A model generated the notes under the pieces. It did no database searches, was not told where the DNA came from, and saw only the letters and a program-made list of their open reading frames with translations. Position numbers and translations under genes: made by a program. A stretch of DNA of 64,000 nt from Patellaria atrata CBS 101060 (Eukaryota > Ascomycota > Dothideomycetes > Patellariales > Patellariaceae), in the NCBI GenBank assembly GCA_010093705.1, contig MU006091.1, forward strand, positions 1,611,038-1,675,037, written 5' to 3'. Positions 36,455 to 48,420 of the stretch are shown one piece after another (positions within the stretch are counted from its first letter, which is position 1; each line of letters opens with the position of its first letter).

Positions 36455-39092
36455 TCAGCCTTTCCAGTTCTCATCGTAGGTCTCTATCCACTTACGATAC
36501 CGTCGGAAGTCGCTGTAATAGTCGACGAAGAAGGCCGGGATCAAGATGAACGAAGGAGTGGATAACCATATCAGGATGACGAATCCACGGTTGAAACCGA
36601 TCAGCGGACTAAGCCAGATTGTTTGGAAGGCAATAATGAACATGATGGCTAACGTCCAAAAGGTTTTCTCCAAATGCCTCCGCCAGAATGGGGCAGAAGG
36701 CTTCTTCCATGGTCGGCGAGGATATTGCCCGTATTTAGCCCGTTTGAGACCTACAAAGTTAGTCTTCTGTAGGTAAAAAAGAATTGATTTGCTTTACTTG
36801 ACGCGATTTCGATCGTTATAGCTTCTGTCATTCGTGTGAATGCAATTACAGGTTCGGTTGTGCTCTTTTCAATAACGTCCGTTGCAATTGCTCGTAGTGG
36901 ACAATCGTATCTAAGAGTTATTCTCTTATCTGTCCGAGTGATGACAGAGAATCTAGCGCCCCGGTAAGATGTGAAGGGAAAATGGTCCCGTCCTTCATTC
37001 TCAGGCGAGAGAATGATGCAAACAGGGAAACGTTCGGGCTCTTCCCATTGATCATTCTCAGGCAGTAGAAGTTCAACGTCATAGGTAACTTCGCCCTTCA
37101 GCTTAAACGTCACGGGTCGTCCCGGTCTCTGAGATATATAGATATGAAGTTTGTCCCGATGAATCAAATAAACCCCTGGCCTATCCCAATTGAACCCCAG
37201 TCTACCATCACCTGAAAGCGGTTGACAGTCCGGAAGATACGGCAACTATCGGTCGGAGCAATTCATTCCTGCATTTGCTCTTCGACCAGCACTGAAAAGA
37301 ATATCGGCCGGGATCGAGCCTGTACGTGAAAGTATTATACTCATGCGATCTCCTTTCGCAGCCTGCATGATCTGCATCGCACTGAAATCCAATAAATTGG
37401 CTATAACAACATGAAGATCTTCGATTTGTGATGTTACTCTCTCCAACATGTGATTCCAGGTCAGAATGTACTGTTCGGATCTTACAGAAGAGCGTGTATT
37501 TGCAAAAAAATCTGCTCTATGCTTTTCAAAATACCTCTGCGTAGAGGTACATACAATATCACTGATGCGAGAGAGACATAATCTGTGATCGCTGCGACTT
37601 TGGTCGTAACGGTATCTTAGATGGATATAGATTCTCGTCATCCAGTGGGATTGGGCGAGGTAAAAGGATATAGTGATGTCTTGAAGCTGAATGAAAGCCC
37701 TACGACCCACGATACCCTCTTGTAGTGTCCAAGCCCGACTCAGCCAAGTTGAACAAAAGAGCCGTCCATCTAGCTGGAACCTGAAGTTTTCCCGCGACAG
37801 CAAAGAGGGTACCTCGATAGCTTGCATTTTTCGATCGAGTACCAGCACTTTCTCTACACTCACATAGATGAGATCCATTCGATTTATCGCCTTTGCTCTG
37901 AGATCTGCGAGATTACTTCTGACTGGAATGCAAAGCGTGTCCATCCAAATTAGAATACCCTCTCTTTCGATTTTAGCTCTTGTTTACGGGTCAATGAATT
38001 CAAACGTGAATCAACAAAATGAAAGAACTTCTCTAAGAGATTACGAGTTTCCGGAAGCTTCGAAGCCATTTCAGCAATTCGGCGCAGTTGACAGACATGG
38101 AGACCAGTCTCATGCGGATTTCCAAGTCCGTCTACCCAGACATGAGATATCGCAACAAATCTACTGTAGGCATGGGCTTGGAAAACCTTAAGGTTAATAG
38201 GTTGGCTCTCCGCATCCTTATCAGTTATCATGATCAACGGTATGCCACCCTCCTGAATTATACGTGCAATGTCATTGGTTGATGATGAAATGGTTGAGCA
38301 TAAACAATTAGAATCCACATGTGAAGTCCAATAGTTGGACTGACTCGAATTGAAGGCAGTGCACTTGTCCTTTGAGCAAGACACATGTATACCCAGCCTA
38401 GAAGGATGTCTAGGTAATGACGACATGTAATAGGCTGCAATAGGGTCAAAGGTATAACATACTCTATGCGCTTGATTAAGACATCAGCCTTGTTTTATCA
38501 TGCGACTCAAGAGCCAATTAGAGGAAAGCGGGATCGCTGCATCTTTGGGAATCCGGCGCGGTAGAGCCACCGTGAGAATGCTATCCCGTATTGAGAGTGG
38601 AAACCTAAGCACAATATATCTTATAGTGGTTTTGATAGACAGAAGAATCTCGGACAACCAAGATATTCGCATCTTAGAACATTGGTGTTCCACTTTTGCT
38701 GTCCAGTCAACGGTTACTTGGATCAAGATGTGTGCTCGATATAAGGCTATCTCAACCGCTAGACCGGACGAACTGGAAATATGCCGTAACCAGTTATCTA
38801 CAAGCAAAGGTAAGGCCCGATCATTGAGGAAAGTATGAGCACTGCCCGTATCATTGGTATTGCCAATCCCGACGGGACATCGAAAGAGTTCTGATAGGAA
38901 TCCCATATAGAGCCATGATTGTACCAGTGCCGGAATATTGTTTTCATTGGCGATAACGTCACCCCCTACGTTGAGAAGTCCTATCCGCTGAGGGAGTGTA
39001 TTGAATCCTCTGAAATCATAAACCGGCCCTTCGAGGTGTGGTATCTCGATACGTTTAAGAGGAGATCCGTGAGGATACGGGAGAAAGTCCAT
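36455..39092 (-). pseudogene. HET (heterokaryon incompatibility) domain gene, decayed
   Basis: HET proteins govern non-self recognition and cell death after hyphal fusion. The minus strand reads through a full family layout: N-terminal region from an ATG at 39092, HET block with AYSRFVAISHVWVDGLGNP, then IWMDTLCIPV and WLSRAWTLQEG, and a C-terminal part with two membrane segments (LAIMFIIAFQTIWLSP and ILIWLSTPSFILIPAFF) in a final exon ending at 36455. An ordinary intron (donor GTAAAG, acceptor TTTGTAG) precedes that exon. The frame is closed by in-frame stops at 38484-38486 (TGA) and 37246-37248 (TAG), and changes frame near 37950. No acceptable introns remove them. Both stops lie where the family commonly has tryptophan (QG-x-C and DR-x-LP), so each fits one G-to-A change. 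I call it a pseudogene; a sequencing error could explain the frame change, less easily both stops. Confidence 0.8.
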
Positions 39093-40192
39093 ATTCTTTT
39101 AAAACAGTACTCTCGGTGAAGGAATTGAGACCAAATATTGGGTTCGAAGTGGAGGCTGGACGGTTTGGGATCCTCGTTGTGCACTGATCCGCAGGTAGTT
39201 CTACTGTACGTTCTTCGGGTTTGAAAAAAGGCATATCTTTAGCTGTAGCTTGCATTTACCTATATTGGCTTCATTGGCTTTCAGTTCAAATGACTGAGAA
39301 GTTACCTGGTGAGCCTTACCCCATCTGCCTGAATATTTATCATCTTGCAATAGATCAAGAAGAGCGGCTAGAGAGAGTTCCAAGGGAGTAATGGTAAATT
39401 CAAGGTTAGCTGGTGTTTTGAGCTGCACGATTCCGCTCTCGGGGATGGGCGGGGGATGAGAGTTGTGGTTCTATCTTGAATACGTGAGCTCACCCCATAG
39501 GTTGGGACAGCAAAAAAGTAGTCCACTTTAACAATAAGATTTTATATATCCAAGAGGAATAATTATGAATCTGAATAGTACGTATCATTCTCCTAGTCGA
39601 GAAGAATACTCTTACTACCTTTTAAGCTTATTAAGGTTTGTTGTGGTAGAGAAGATTCTGTTCAAACTGAAGGCATATTGGGTGCTCTCATTGAATTTGG
39701 GTGGTTTGCAGTCCCATGACTTTTGTCGCTGAGCCTTGGGCGATTTTGATGATCAGATCTCCTGTCAGCGCTCGAATTGCACGTAAGAGGCAAAGTAGTA
39801 CTGGTGCCAAACATGGAAGTTTTTGACAGATGTATAAGGTCTGTCCAATCTAATCTTTATGTAGTTCTAGTTATAAATTGGCGATTCCACCAACCTTTCT
39901 TCCAATAAGGCTTAATAGAAACAGACGTGTTGGTAAATTCGCTGTCTCATCTGGGGAAATAATCTTATCCAACAACATGATGATTACTGTCGAATTAGAG
40001 TGACAAGTCCATTCTTGACGAAATCATATGAGACGAGATCAAGATCACAAGAATCTATTGGGAGCCCGATTGAGGTGGAATCTTAAGGAAAGGTCTTTTC
40101 AGGAGAAAATGGTCTGACTACTTAGAGCGGTAATCCACGTGACTGCTATTGCGCCTAAACTAATATGAGGATCTGTGTGTAATCGTGTTCGA
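39093..40192. other. Intergenic region upstream of the HET gene
   Basis: These 1.1 kb lie between the HET pseudogene start and the deoxyhypusine synthase stop. The DNA is AT-rich with short unconvincing open frames. Nothing specific is supported. Confidence 0.5.
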
Positions 40193-41375
40193 TTACTTCA
40201 GTAAGTTTGACCTTGATTTGGCGAACGTGGCTGCAACTATCAGTGGGAATACTACCGTTGCTTCAGCGTATACCTAGAGATCGTTACCGAAGTCCCGTCA
40301 GTCGAGAAAGAGGAACTTACTTTTACACTATCAGCATCTGCCTTTATCTTCCCCCAGCTAACTGCCTCGTCAGGTCTAGCACCAGCATCACTACCATCAA
40401 ACTCCTGAGCAGTGTTGATATAAACAGCACTCTCGGCACCATTCCGCATCAGACATGCATTGGCAATATGGTGCTTCACCAGTCCTCCACCAAGGATAAC
40501 CATCCCAGCTCGCTTTGCCCGGACGGCAATGGTATTTATTTTCCTTATATCCTCGACTATATCAATGCGGAGCTGTTCTGGCGAAGACTTGAAAGTGTGG
40601 AAATACAGCATATCACCGAGACTTCCATCGGTCAATGCTGGACAGAAAACAGGGATGTTGTTTTTCCAGGCCCAGTAATAGATTGAGCGCTCATCGTTGA
40701 TCTCCTTTCCCAACCTGTTAATGACTTTGCTTGGGGTCCAGTGAAAAGGTTCATCTGTTGTTTTGCTTGCTTCTTGCTCTTTCAGTAGTTGATCTAGGAT
40801 TGGTACTACCCAGTCCTCGAAGGAGCAGTAGTTACTATTCGGTACGATGAGGTTACCTATTCGATTCATTCCTTGTGCTCTTAAGGATTTGCCTGGTGTG
40901 CTGAAAGATCCTAGATAAGTTGGAGCCAGACATTTTATAAAATCTTCCTCCACACCGCCAGCAGTGGTTACGATTGCGGATATGTGCTTATGTTCGACCA
41001 GATATCGGATAGTCTCACGCAACCCTGAAGATACTAGATTTGATGTATATCCGAGAAATATGGTGGTCCCTTGTGAGGTCTCCGGATCTTTCCAAGATCT
41101 CTGTGGTGGGGTTAACTATGTTGATACGAGCGTGCGTCATAAAAATGGCGATCATCTACCATTTCTTCAATTATCCGAACGGCTTCACCCACCGAACTTG
41201 CTTGAAATCCCATGTTTGTCATTCCCTCGATCAAGTTGGAAACAGACACTTCACGGTCTGCATACTTGTTGAAGTCTATACCTTCTACCTGTCTCGCGTC
41301 CTCGGGGACTGGATCTGAAGGCTGCAAGACGGCGTTCGTAGCCTCTGCGGGTGCATTGTGTTCGACCTCGTGCAT
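40193..41375 (-). CDS. DYS1: Deoxyhypusine synthase
   Basis: Three exons in transcript order: 41160-41375, 40321-41100, 40193-40273; 358 residues, close to the usual about 360. The enzyme transfers the aminobutyl group of spermidine to a lysine of eIF5A, the first step of hypusine formation, using NAD in the cytosol. Visible signatures are [98 protein letters not shown] and VSWGK, whose lysine (about 323) corresponds to the enzyme-intermediate lysine of the human protein. The end [20 protein letters not shown] is encoded by the third exon. Introns of 59 and 47 bases fall in phase 0. Substrate-binding residues in these blocks look intact. Confidence 0.96.
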
Positions 41376-42329
41376 GACCGTTCTGTTGAGTCGTGAAAAA
41401 TAAGAGAGAGCTGGTTGTGCTAATAAAATGATTAGGCCCTATGCCGCATTCGTATTTGACAGCGTATCAGTGCAAAAAGTAACCTGGGACTGAGGTGGCT
41501 GTTTGATAGAGTTATAGCTACTCAAAATTATTTATTAATCTACACATTGGTAATTGAACTACAAACCACAACAGGTCTGCATCATGTTCTCATGCACCTT
41601 TAGTATAGAAAAACTACCAGCACAGTCCCATTCTTGCAGCATCAATAATTGAGGCTTAGAAAATCTTTTATACTACCGCCCAAATATCTGTTCCATCCCC
41701 CTGCCGAACATATTCAACCTCATAATGCATCCTGTGGTTTCTACCCAACACTAGAAAACAGGTTGTCCTAGTTATGCTCCAAATGAAAATGCAGATGATG
41801 GTGCTGATGTAATTGCTGCCGTAAATGATAACCATCATGATCAAGTGGGTCGCCGCGAACAGCAGCATTTGGAGAAGGACTTTAATTCGAACTTGGAAGC
41901 GGTCTTCTAGCTCTTTCACTTGCTAGTGATAGGACAATCACTCAGAAAGAGACCGCACGGTGCAGCACCTGATTCATCAAAACTCCCTTTTATCTCTCCT
42001 CGGATAGCGTGGAATTAATACTAACTCAAGGGAAGTAGTGAGGTTTATTGCGAGTCTGAGAAGGCCGATGGAGATGCGAAGCTGCCGTCAAAGTATAATA
42101 ACAAACACAGGACTTGAATCGGAAGAAATTGGATCTGCTATGCACGCTCAGCACTCACAAGTAACGGTTCCAGAGCAATCAAGGAAGAGGTGAGGTATGA
42201 TGAATAATACGGTGACAATCTGTCAGTCCATAATTCGACGTATCCATCCATGTTTTCGCTTCGTTTCATTGCTTCGGTCCAAGGACACTGAGTTCTGCGC
42301 GTTAGAATTATGCCTTCGTCGTCCTTCGT
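41376..42329. other. Intergenic region with one possible tiny gene
   Basis: The stretch between DYS1 and the copper transporter contains the small membrane-protein candidate listed separately at 41.67-41.98 kb. Otherwise I see nothing supported. Confidence 0.45.
41668..41977 (-). CDS. Possible small two-helix membrane protein
   Basis: Tentative two-exon model: 41969-41977 (three codons from an ATG) and 41668-41922, giving 87 residues. The second exon is open from an acceptor-like cactag and encodes QVKELEDRFQVRIKVLL, a hydrophobic pair (MLLFAATHLIMMVIIYG and ISTIICIFIWSITRTTCFLV) and a polar tail. Alternating hydrophobic and charged blocks look more protein-like than random AT-rich DNA. The tiny first exon and its weak GTGCTG donor are the weak points. 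No family is recognised. It may be nothing more than a chance open frame. Confidence 0.28.
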
Positions 42330-43084
42330 TCACGAACAACCGCCCTCCTGCGCACCTGGAGCACCCTGTGTGTATCTTCTAAACACCAATTCGCCTAACA
42401 AGACACTTCCAGTGACCGCAAATAGAAAGCCGACGTTGTATGTCATAACCGCCAACATTCTACGACACTATTAGCCAATTCAACCAGTCCTTAAACTCTA
42501 TCGAGTTAATCGTACAATATATACCCAATCAACGCTCGCATAAATTCTATAGCTGCGCCTATCCCATCCTTCTTGATACTCCACGGAGCGCTTGCCACCC
42601 AAAACTTCTTTGTCATACTCGATGGTTGCTTTTCACTTTCCTGTTCTGCGAAAGTTTGCGATGATGATGGACTCAAACGCTGTGTCTCCTGTTCGAGATC
42701 CGGGTCAACTAGCCTTACAACTTGCGGCTGCAGCGCACGACTCCACCGTAGCACATGACCTCGTATGGTTCCAGTTGCTGAACGTTCGCCCCTGACCGCT
42801 TTCGCATCACGCTCTTCATGATAGCCCCTTTCTTTCCACCTCCTTTCGAGTTGACTCTTTACCGCACCAAGAAAACGATGGAACATCCCAAGGAACAAAA
42901 GGAAGATCATCGTAAGCAAGTATGTCCAAGGCGTTGCGGTGGTCCATTGGTCAAACCAGAGCGTAACACGGGTATCTGTAGAGAATGTGGAAGCCATTCC
43001 AGACATAGAATGCGCACCAGGCATTGAGGACATCGACGCCACGTAGGGCATGGTATGCGTATGAATTTGAAGTGAGCTCGGCAT
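42330..43084 (-). CDS. Ctr-type copper transporter
   Basis: Two exons in transcript order: 42516-43084 and 42330-42459; 232 residues. Ctr proteins form trimers that import Cu(I) across the plasma or vacuolar membrane. The extracellular N-terminus is Met/His-rich (IHTHTMPYVASMSSMPGAHS), as in copper-collecting tails. TM1 is about 50-70 (WTYLLTMIFLLFLGMF). A long cytosolic loop of about 110 residues follows, then TM2 containing MLAVM (191-195), the MxxxM copper-selectivity motif, and TM3 (GFLFAVTGSVLLGELVF). The short tail has a single Cys near the end (GGCS). The 56-base intron falls just before the MxxxM motif with a GTACGA donor. The start at 43084 is the first in-frame ATG. It is divergent from the reductase gene at 45451, and a TTTGCTCA site lies about 370 bases upstream. 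Confidence 0.93.
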
Positions 43085-43455
43085 TGGTAACCCCGATTCC
43101 ACAGTGAGGAACAGGTCGAGAGCCTAGTAAGCCCGGTTCCTGGAAGCGAGAACGAACGATCACGGTAGACGGAAAAGGAGTAAACTAAGAGATCGTACTA
43201 GATGAATGACCAAAAAAACAGATGAGTGATTACAGAAAATCGGGTTCCAAGGTGTATATGGGTATTGCTCGACGTTTACTGGAATAACAAGAGCAACAAT
43301 CCATAACTATGCTGAGCATGTGCTGCACAGTACGCCGGGTATATTTTGTCTGGTGAGCAGGTTTGCGGCGATATCGACCCGCCCGATCGGCCCAGACTTT
43401 CAGCACTGTTTTGGTAGGTGATATTGGATATCTTGCTGACATGAAAGACGAAACC

Positions 43456-43463
43456 TGAGCAAA
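43456..43463 (-). promoter_or_regulatory. TTTGCTCA copper-response-like site upstream of the Ctr gene
   Basis: Read on the minus strand (the Ctr strand) this is TTTGCTCA, an exact match to the core bound by yeast Mac1-type copper-starvation activators. It lies about 370 bases upstream of the Ctr ATG. An 8-base match occurs by chance fairly often; position and gene identity are the reasons for listing it. Confidence 0.35.
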
Positions 43464-45322
43464 TGATCATATACTGTACAGTACCTACGCTGTTGGTGAA
43501 GGCTGGAGTGAGCAGTAGCGGTTTAGTTTTCCGCAGTACGACTCTCTAGAGATGTACTGGATCCCTAATTTAATATGGTGACCTTCCACACACTTTACTT
43601 GACCATAGAGCATATTTTACCACTCATTCATCCGATGTGAGAGAAGAGGGTTTCCTTTTGAGGACTAATCGATATCTATCGTAAAGGTGATGCTGTAACT
43701 AATTAGCATGGCAACGAATATCTCATTAATATTCTTCTGGCTACGTCTTTTTGCGGATATGGTACAATAGCCTTGGTCTCTCCGTGTTTGAAATGTCTCT
43801 GTTGAGCGTTATGGTGTATTTATAGGGGTAGATGCAAATGCTGCAAACAGACCATTCCATTAGAACTAGCAAGGGTTGCTGAGTGCCAAAATTTTACCCT
43901 GAACTCAACAGTAAAAGTATAGGTAAGGAGGTTAATTTCCTTGGTCATTATCCTCTACGGACCTAATATCATCTGGCACTTTCTGTTTGACATTATTTGT
44001 ACTTGAATATTCACCCATGGGAGGGTGAGAACCGAAGGCGAACTGCAAACCACAGGGGATGGGCAGTTTGTGCAGTTCAGTACCAGGTATACGGAATACT
44101 CGTACTTTTGTCAAGTCATTCGTAGAAGACCAAACCACCACGGTCTATGAGATCCTTATGGAGCTAACCAGAAGTGTATTCCAGGTTATACTGCGCACCA
44201 TTTAATATATGAGGGAAGTACAGACCAAGACCCGCTGTCTCCCAACTGCAAGGAACTCCTTAACATCGAAGCAATGTTCTCTTTCCTATCATCACGACCT
44301 CGCAAACCGGCCGACCTACACAGACATCAGTGAATCCAACTTCAGGTTAAAAGGATTACAGTACATACATGGCGAAGATGTGGAATTATTTCCACTTTGG
44401 AGTAGGAATTTCGATTCTCCAACACGGCTGCCAAGCTGATGCACGCTTAGCAACCCTGTAAGAGGATCAAGATGCGCACATTTGCGCTGGTTTCGTCTTT
44501 GTATATCGAATTACTTCAAGGACACTACTCCATCCATGTCAGCAACTACCTCACGAAAGTGCTATCTTGGCTTTTGTATCTTCCATCCGTTGCACTGGAC
44601 ATAAAAAGGACTATAAGATGGGATAGTACTGGCAGGTGGATGTTACCAGGCGCATGAGTGTGCTGCCATCTCCGAAATAGCTATATGGACGCCTTTGACA
44701 TTGGTTTAAATCAGCTCCATGCCGTCCGAAACTCCTTGGAAGACTGCCAAAGTCACATGAAAAGATTCTAAATGGCGACATTTCTACTAGGCAGCGAGAG
44801 GAGTAAGAATTCCTAAGAGAGTTATTGAAAGGAAAAGAGCATAGAGATGGTAGTGCCCCAGAGGTAGCTTCTTCCAACTGATGCCGAAGCTAATTCATCA
44901 GAGGGCGATCTTTCGGGATGCCCAATAAATATTGTTACATTTGTACTCGTAGCTGATGGAGTACCGTAGGGCATGACTGCTATTCTTCGAAGCAAGAAGA
45001 AGTTATTTTTGGGGAGTTCCAACTCCAGCTTCCCCTCCAAAAGAATTGGCAAGAGAATGGATAGTCATGCAGTACGTACCCGACAGTACGGTATTCATGT
45101 TCTGTAGTTCTACAGTACAGAGGTAGGTACCTTACTCCATCACGTGTCCGTAAATCCCCCCCCGACAAATTCTTGCCAATTGAATTCCAATATTATTGTT
45201 ATTATTATAATAAATCGCACAGCATGTAGTGTAGTATACTTTCGTACTGTCTCCCACACTACATCGAATCAACTTCAAGGCCAAAAATCTTACTCAGCAT
45301 CTCAGCTATTAACTCTTGGCAT

Positions 45323-45330
45323 TGAGCAAG
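45323..45330 (-). promoter_or_regulatory. CTTGCTCA near-match upstream of the reductase gene
   Basis: The minus-strand reading CTTGCTCA differs at one position from TTTGCTCA. It is about 120 bases upstream of the reductase ATG, close to a TATA-like sequence. The match is weak. Confidence 0.2.
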
Positions 45331-45450
45331 TTTCCATCCCATGTTGCCAAGCTATTATAACTCTTGAATTTATCTTATTCTTTGCCCTGTCTGCTCTCTA
45401 TCACCAACTCTTCTTCAAACGATAGCCATGTGCATCTACAACACATCGCA

Positions 45451-47572
45451 ATGAAGCTGTTCTCACTCATTTTCCTTTGCCTCTCCTCCTCAGCCGCCGG
45501 TGCCTTCACTGGTATGGGCGGCCCTTTACAGGAGCCTGCCTGCGCCTACGCCTGTCGCAACATTCTCTCTGGTGCCCCTCTATCGTGCACGCCTCCGATG
45601 GATCACAGCCATGGTCACGGCCATTCTATGCCCCCAGTGACGAGTCCAGCTTGTCGAGCTGGCGATGATGCTTATTTGACCTCGTTGGCCTATTGCATCA
45701 ATACCAAATGTCCTCAAGATATTCCCATCTGGCAATTCGAGCGCTTCTGGTCGGAACCACAGACAACTGGGGATGCAGCTGTTCCCGCCAAGTGGGATTA
45801 TCGCACAGCTCTTGATCACGTCAAAGGGCTTCCTAACGTCACATGGGCCATGGGCAATACCTTGAACAATACCATGCTGGTAAATGACACGTTTTGGGGC
45901 ATTCAGAACCGTTTCATTCCCGTATTGGACTGGAATTCAACCCTCCTGTTCAGATATTCGTAAGCAGTTCCTTCTTGCAGTTACTGTTGATAACCACACT
46001 GATGCAATGTTTAGGCTGATCATCTTAATTGTTGGCTTTGCGACCCCCATTGCTATCACCTGGTTGTCTAAGCTCCCTATCGTGTCTGAGCTCGTTGAGA
46101 AGCTCCACCCGTATGTCGTCTGGCCTTCAACTATAGGTTCATATCACGTCCGTCCGCTCCCGTTTCTGTTAGGAAACCCGCCCACTCTGGGGCAAGCCTT
46201 TTATATTGTCGGCTTCGTCATTCTGAACATCATACTCTCATGTGTGGGCTACACAACCGCTCAACCACATCCATGGGGATACAATAAACGCGGGGAGATT
46301 CTAGCTTATGCTGGCTATCGTACTGGTGAATTCGCCTTTGCCCTTCTACCTCTGCTTATCCTCTTTGCCGGGCGAAACAACATCCTCCTATGGCTTACCA
46401 ATTGGTCTCACTCGACATTTATTCTGCTCCATCGCTGGGTCTCACGGCTCTTTGCTCTCCACACCATTCTTCATTCAATCTTTCTCCTCGCCGCCCGAAT
46501 TCAATCAGGGACCTATTCTGCGGATGTAAAACTGCCTTATTGGCAATGGGGTATTGCTGGAACCGTTTTTGTCTGTGTGATGCTCGTTTTCAGCGTCTTG
46601 TGGATGCGCCGGCTATCGTATGAAGTGTTCCTTATCGGCCATATTATCCTAGCTGTCCTGGTTGTCGTTACTAGCTGGTATCACTTGATCCTAAGGTTTT
46701 ATTACCCAGGAAATCATGAATACTGGCTCTACGCTGCCGCCGCCGTCTGGGTCTTTGATCGCGTTATCCGGGTCTTGCGAATTGTCAAGAACGGAGTACG
46801 CAGAGCAACGGTGACGAAAGTTGGTCCTAACCATGTCCGCATCGAGATTCCCGGCATTAGATTCAGTGGAAAGCCCGGCTACCATGGCTATGTTTATTTC
46901 CCGACCCTAACTGTGTTTAGACCGTGGGAAAACCATCCCTTCTCTGTCAATTCTACTCCCCTTCTAGGTTCCTACACGCGCAATCTTGCCCTCAGCAGCC
47001 CAAGCAACTCCATCTCCGAGTCCTCCGGGAAGCATGAGGTCGCAAAGTCTGGCGCAACCGCTCAAGAGACACATAGTGCCATCGCCGTACCTTCCACATC
47101 TGGCGTAACTCTGTACGTCCGCAAGTCCACCGGTATGACTCACTATCTGCAGAAGCACGCTAAACTGCTCACCCTCCTTGACGGGCCATATCCCAACAAC
47201 CCTCCAGACACTGTGCTCAACACTGACCGTCTACTGCTTATCGGTGGAGGCATCGGCATCACCGGCTTGTTGGGCTTCATCCATGCTCACTATAATGTTA
47301 AACTTGCGTGGAGCGTCAAGCCTTCTACCGAGGCGGTTGTGCACGATCTCGACCCAATTCTGAAGAGCGTGACGGACAGGGAAATCCGGATCGGCGAACG
47401 GCTAGATGTGGATAGGTTACTGCGGCAGGAAGCACAGGCTGGGTACAAGAGGGTTGGAGTAGTGGTTTGTGGGCCGGGCTCCCTCTGCGACGACGTGCGC
47501 GCTATAGTGTCGAGTTTGGCGAGGCACGAGAAGACGATATTTGAACTGGAAGTCGATGCCTTCTCGTGGTAA
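45451..47572 (+). CDS. Ferric/cupric reductase transmembrane component
   Basis: Two exons, 45451-45959 and 46015-47572; 688 residues. Such flavocytochromes pass electrons from NADPH through FAD and two haems to extracellular Fe(III) or Cu(II) before uptake. A signal peptide (MKLFSLIFLCLSSSAAGA) precedes an extracellular domain of about 150 residues with cysteines, N-glycosylation sites (NVTW, NNTM, NDTF) and a Met/His-rich run, MDHSHGHGHSM (50-60). Several membrane helices follow, including the haem-ligand regions around LLHRWVSRLFALHTILHS and IGHIILAVLVVVTSWYHL. HPFSVNS is the FAD-binding motif. GGGIGITGLLGF and CGPGSLCDDVRAIVSS are the NADPH-binding motifs. The protein ends ELEVDAFSW, a typical FRE end. 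The intron of 55 bases uses GTAAGC. Its divergent neighbour is a Ctr transporter, which suggests reductive copper uptake. Confidence 0.95.
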
Positions 47573-48420
47573 GGGGGAGGTGCTTCATATGAATCAGTGC
47601 ACTGAATCGTTATTATATTCCTCATGCCGTATGGTATACGTTACCATTGCGTGTTGGTGCTGCTTGCCGTTGAAGCTCCCTGCGAACGACGTTGCGATTA
47701 AGCTCCCTGGCGTGAACCGGCCTTATGCTTTTGACAGACAAACGTCTGAGGTTCCGCCCCAACGGGTACAAGGCGATAGATTGGGGAGAATATCTACAAC
47801 ATGGACGAAATGGAAGTCATGTGTAAGCAGAGAAGGAGGACTCATTCTCTCTCTATACTCGACTTTACAGTTCCTTACCTTAGTTGTGCAGAATGCAGCC
47901 CAGATCGGGGTTCAGTATGCATTTTACCTATCTTGTAGCTAGCTCCGGAGCTAACGGAAGCTGATATAAATCCTTGTTCAAACCTGTACCTAGATAGAGA
48001 GAGTCTAGAGTCACTACGGAGTAGACAGTAGCTTACAAAGCTACCTTATAACACAATATCAAACCAAAGCTCTATTGAATTTAACCTGTCACCCTCTACT
48101 TCCCTTCCAATCTCCCCACCTCAGTCACCGTAACGTGACGAAGCGGCTCCCGCTTCTCAAACGCTAGTATCCTACCCAAGTTACCCATCAATAGATGTGA
48201 TCAACTAGACTGGGGTCACTGGATGAGTTCCGCTGCGGAGATAGGCCCACGCCGCTTACATATTCGATAGCTTCTAAGGCAAGCATTTGATGAGAACTTT
48301 TGAGGCAGATTCTCACGAGACAGTTCACAGTATAATAATGGCCTCTGGAAGCGGATTCTTGAAGTTCTGGTCTCTGACTATCTCGTCTTTATCATTTCAT
48401 TGTCCAATTGTGAGACAATC
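47573..48420. other. Intergenic region reductase-esterase
   Basis: This stretch of 848 bases lies between two plus-strand genes. An open frame running on past the reductase stop has no protein-like features. Nothing else is supported. Confidence 0.5.

Larger units (their letters stand above)
43085..45450. promoter_or_regulatory. Shared 2.4 kb intergenic region of the copper transporter and reductase genes
   Basis: Two metal-uptake genes are transcribed outward from this region. No intervening gene is supported. It contains copper-response-like sites listed separately, several GTAC-centred palindromes, and an AT-rich stretch with TATA-like tattataa at 45353-45360, about 90 bases from the reductase ATG. 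Regulation by a copper-sensing activator is inference. Confidence 0.45.

Noticed and set aside
36430-36455. B-box-like ggttcgaac on the minus strand
   Set aside because: It lacks the final conserved C and no cloverleaf arms could be paired; it lies at the end of the HET gene.
43300-45130. Repeated GTAC palindromes between the Ctr and reductase genes as copper-response elements
   Set aside because: GTAC copper elements are known for SBP-domain factors of plants and algae, not fungi, and the motif is short enough to recur by chance.
47541-47942. Open frame overlapping the reductase end
   Set aside because: Different frame, no ATG-led domain, and ordinary intergenic composition.
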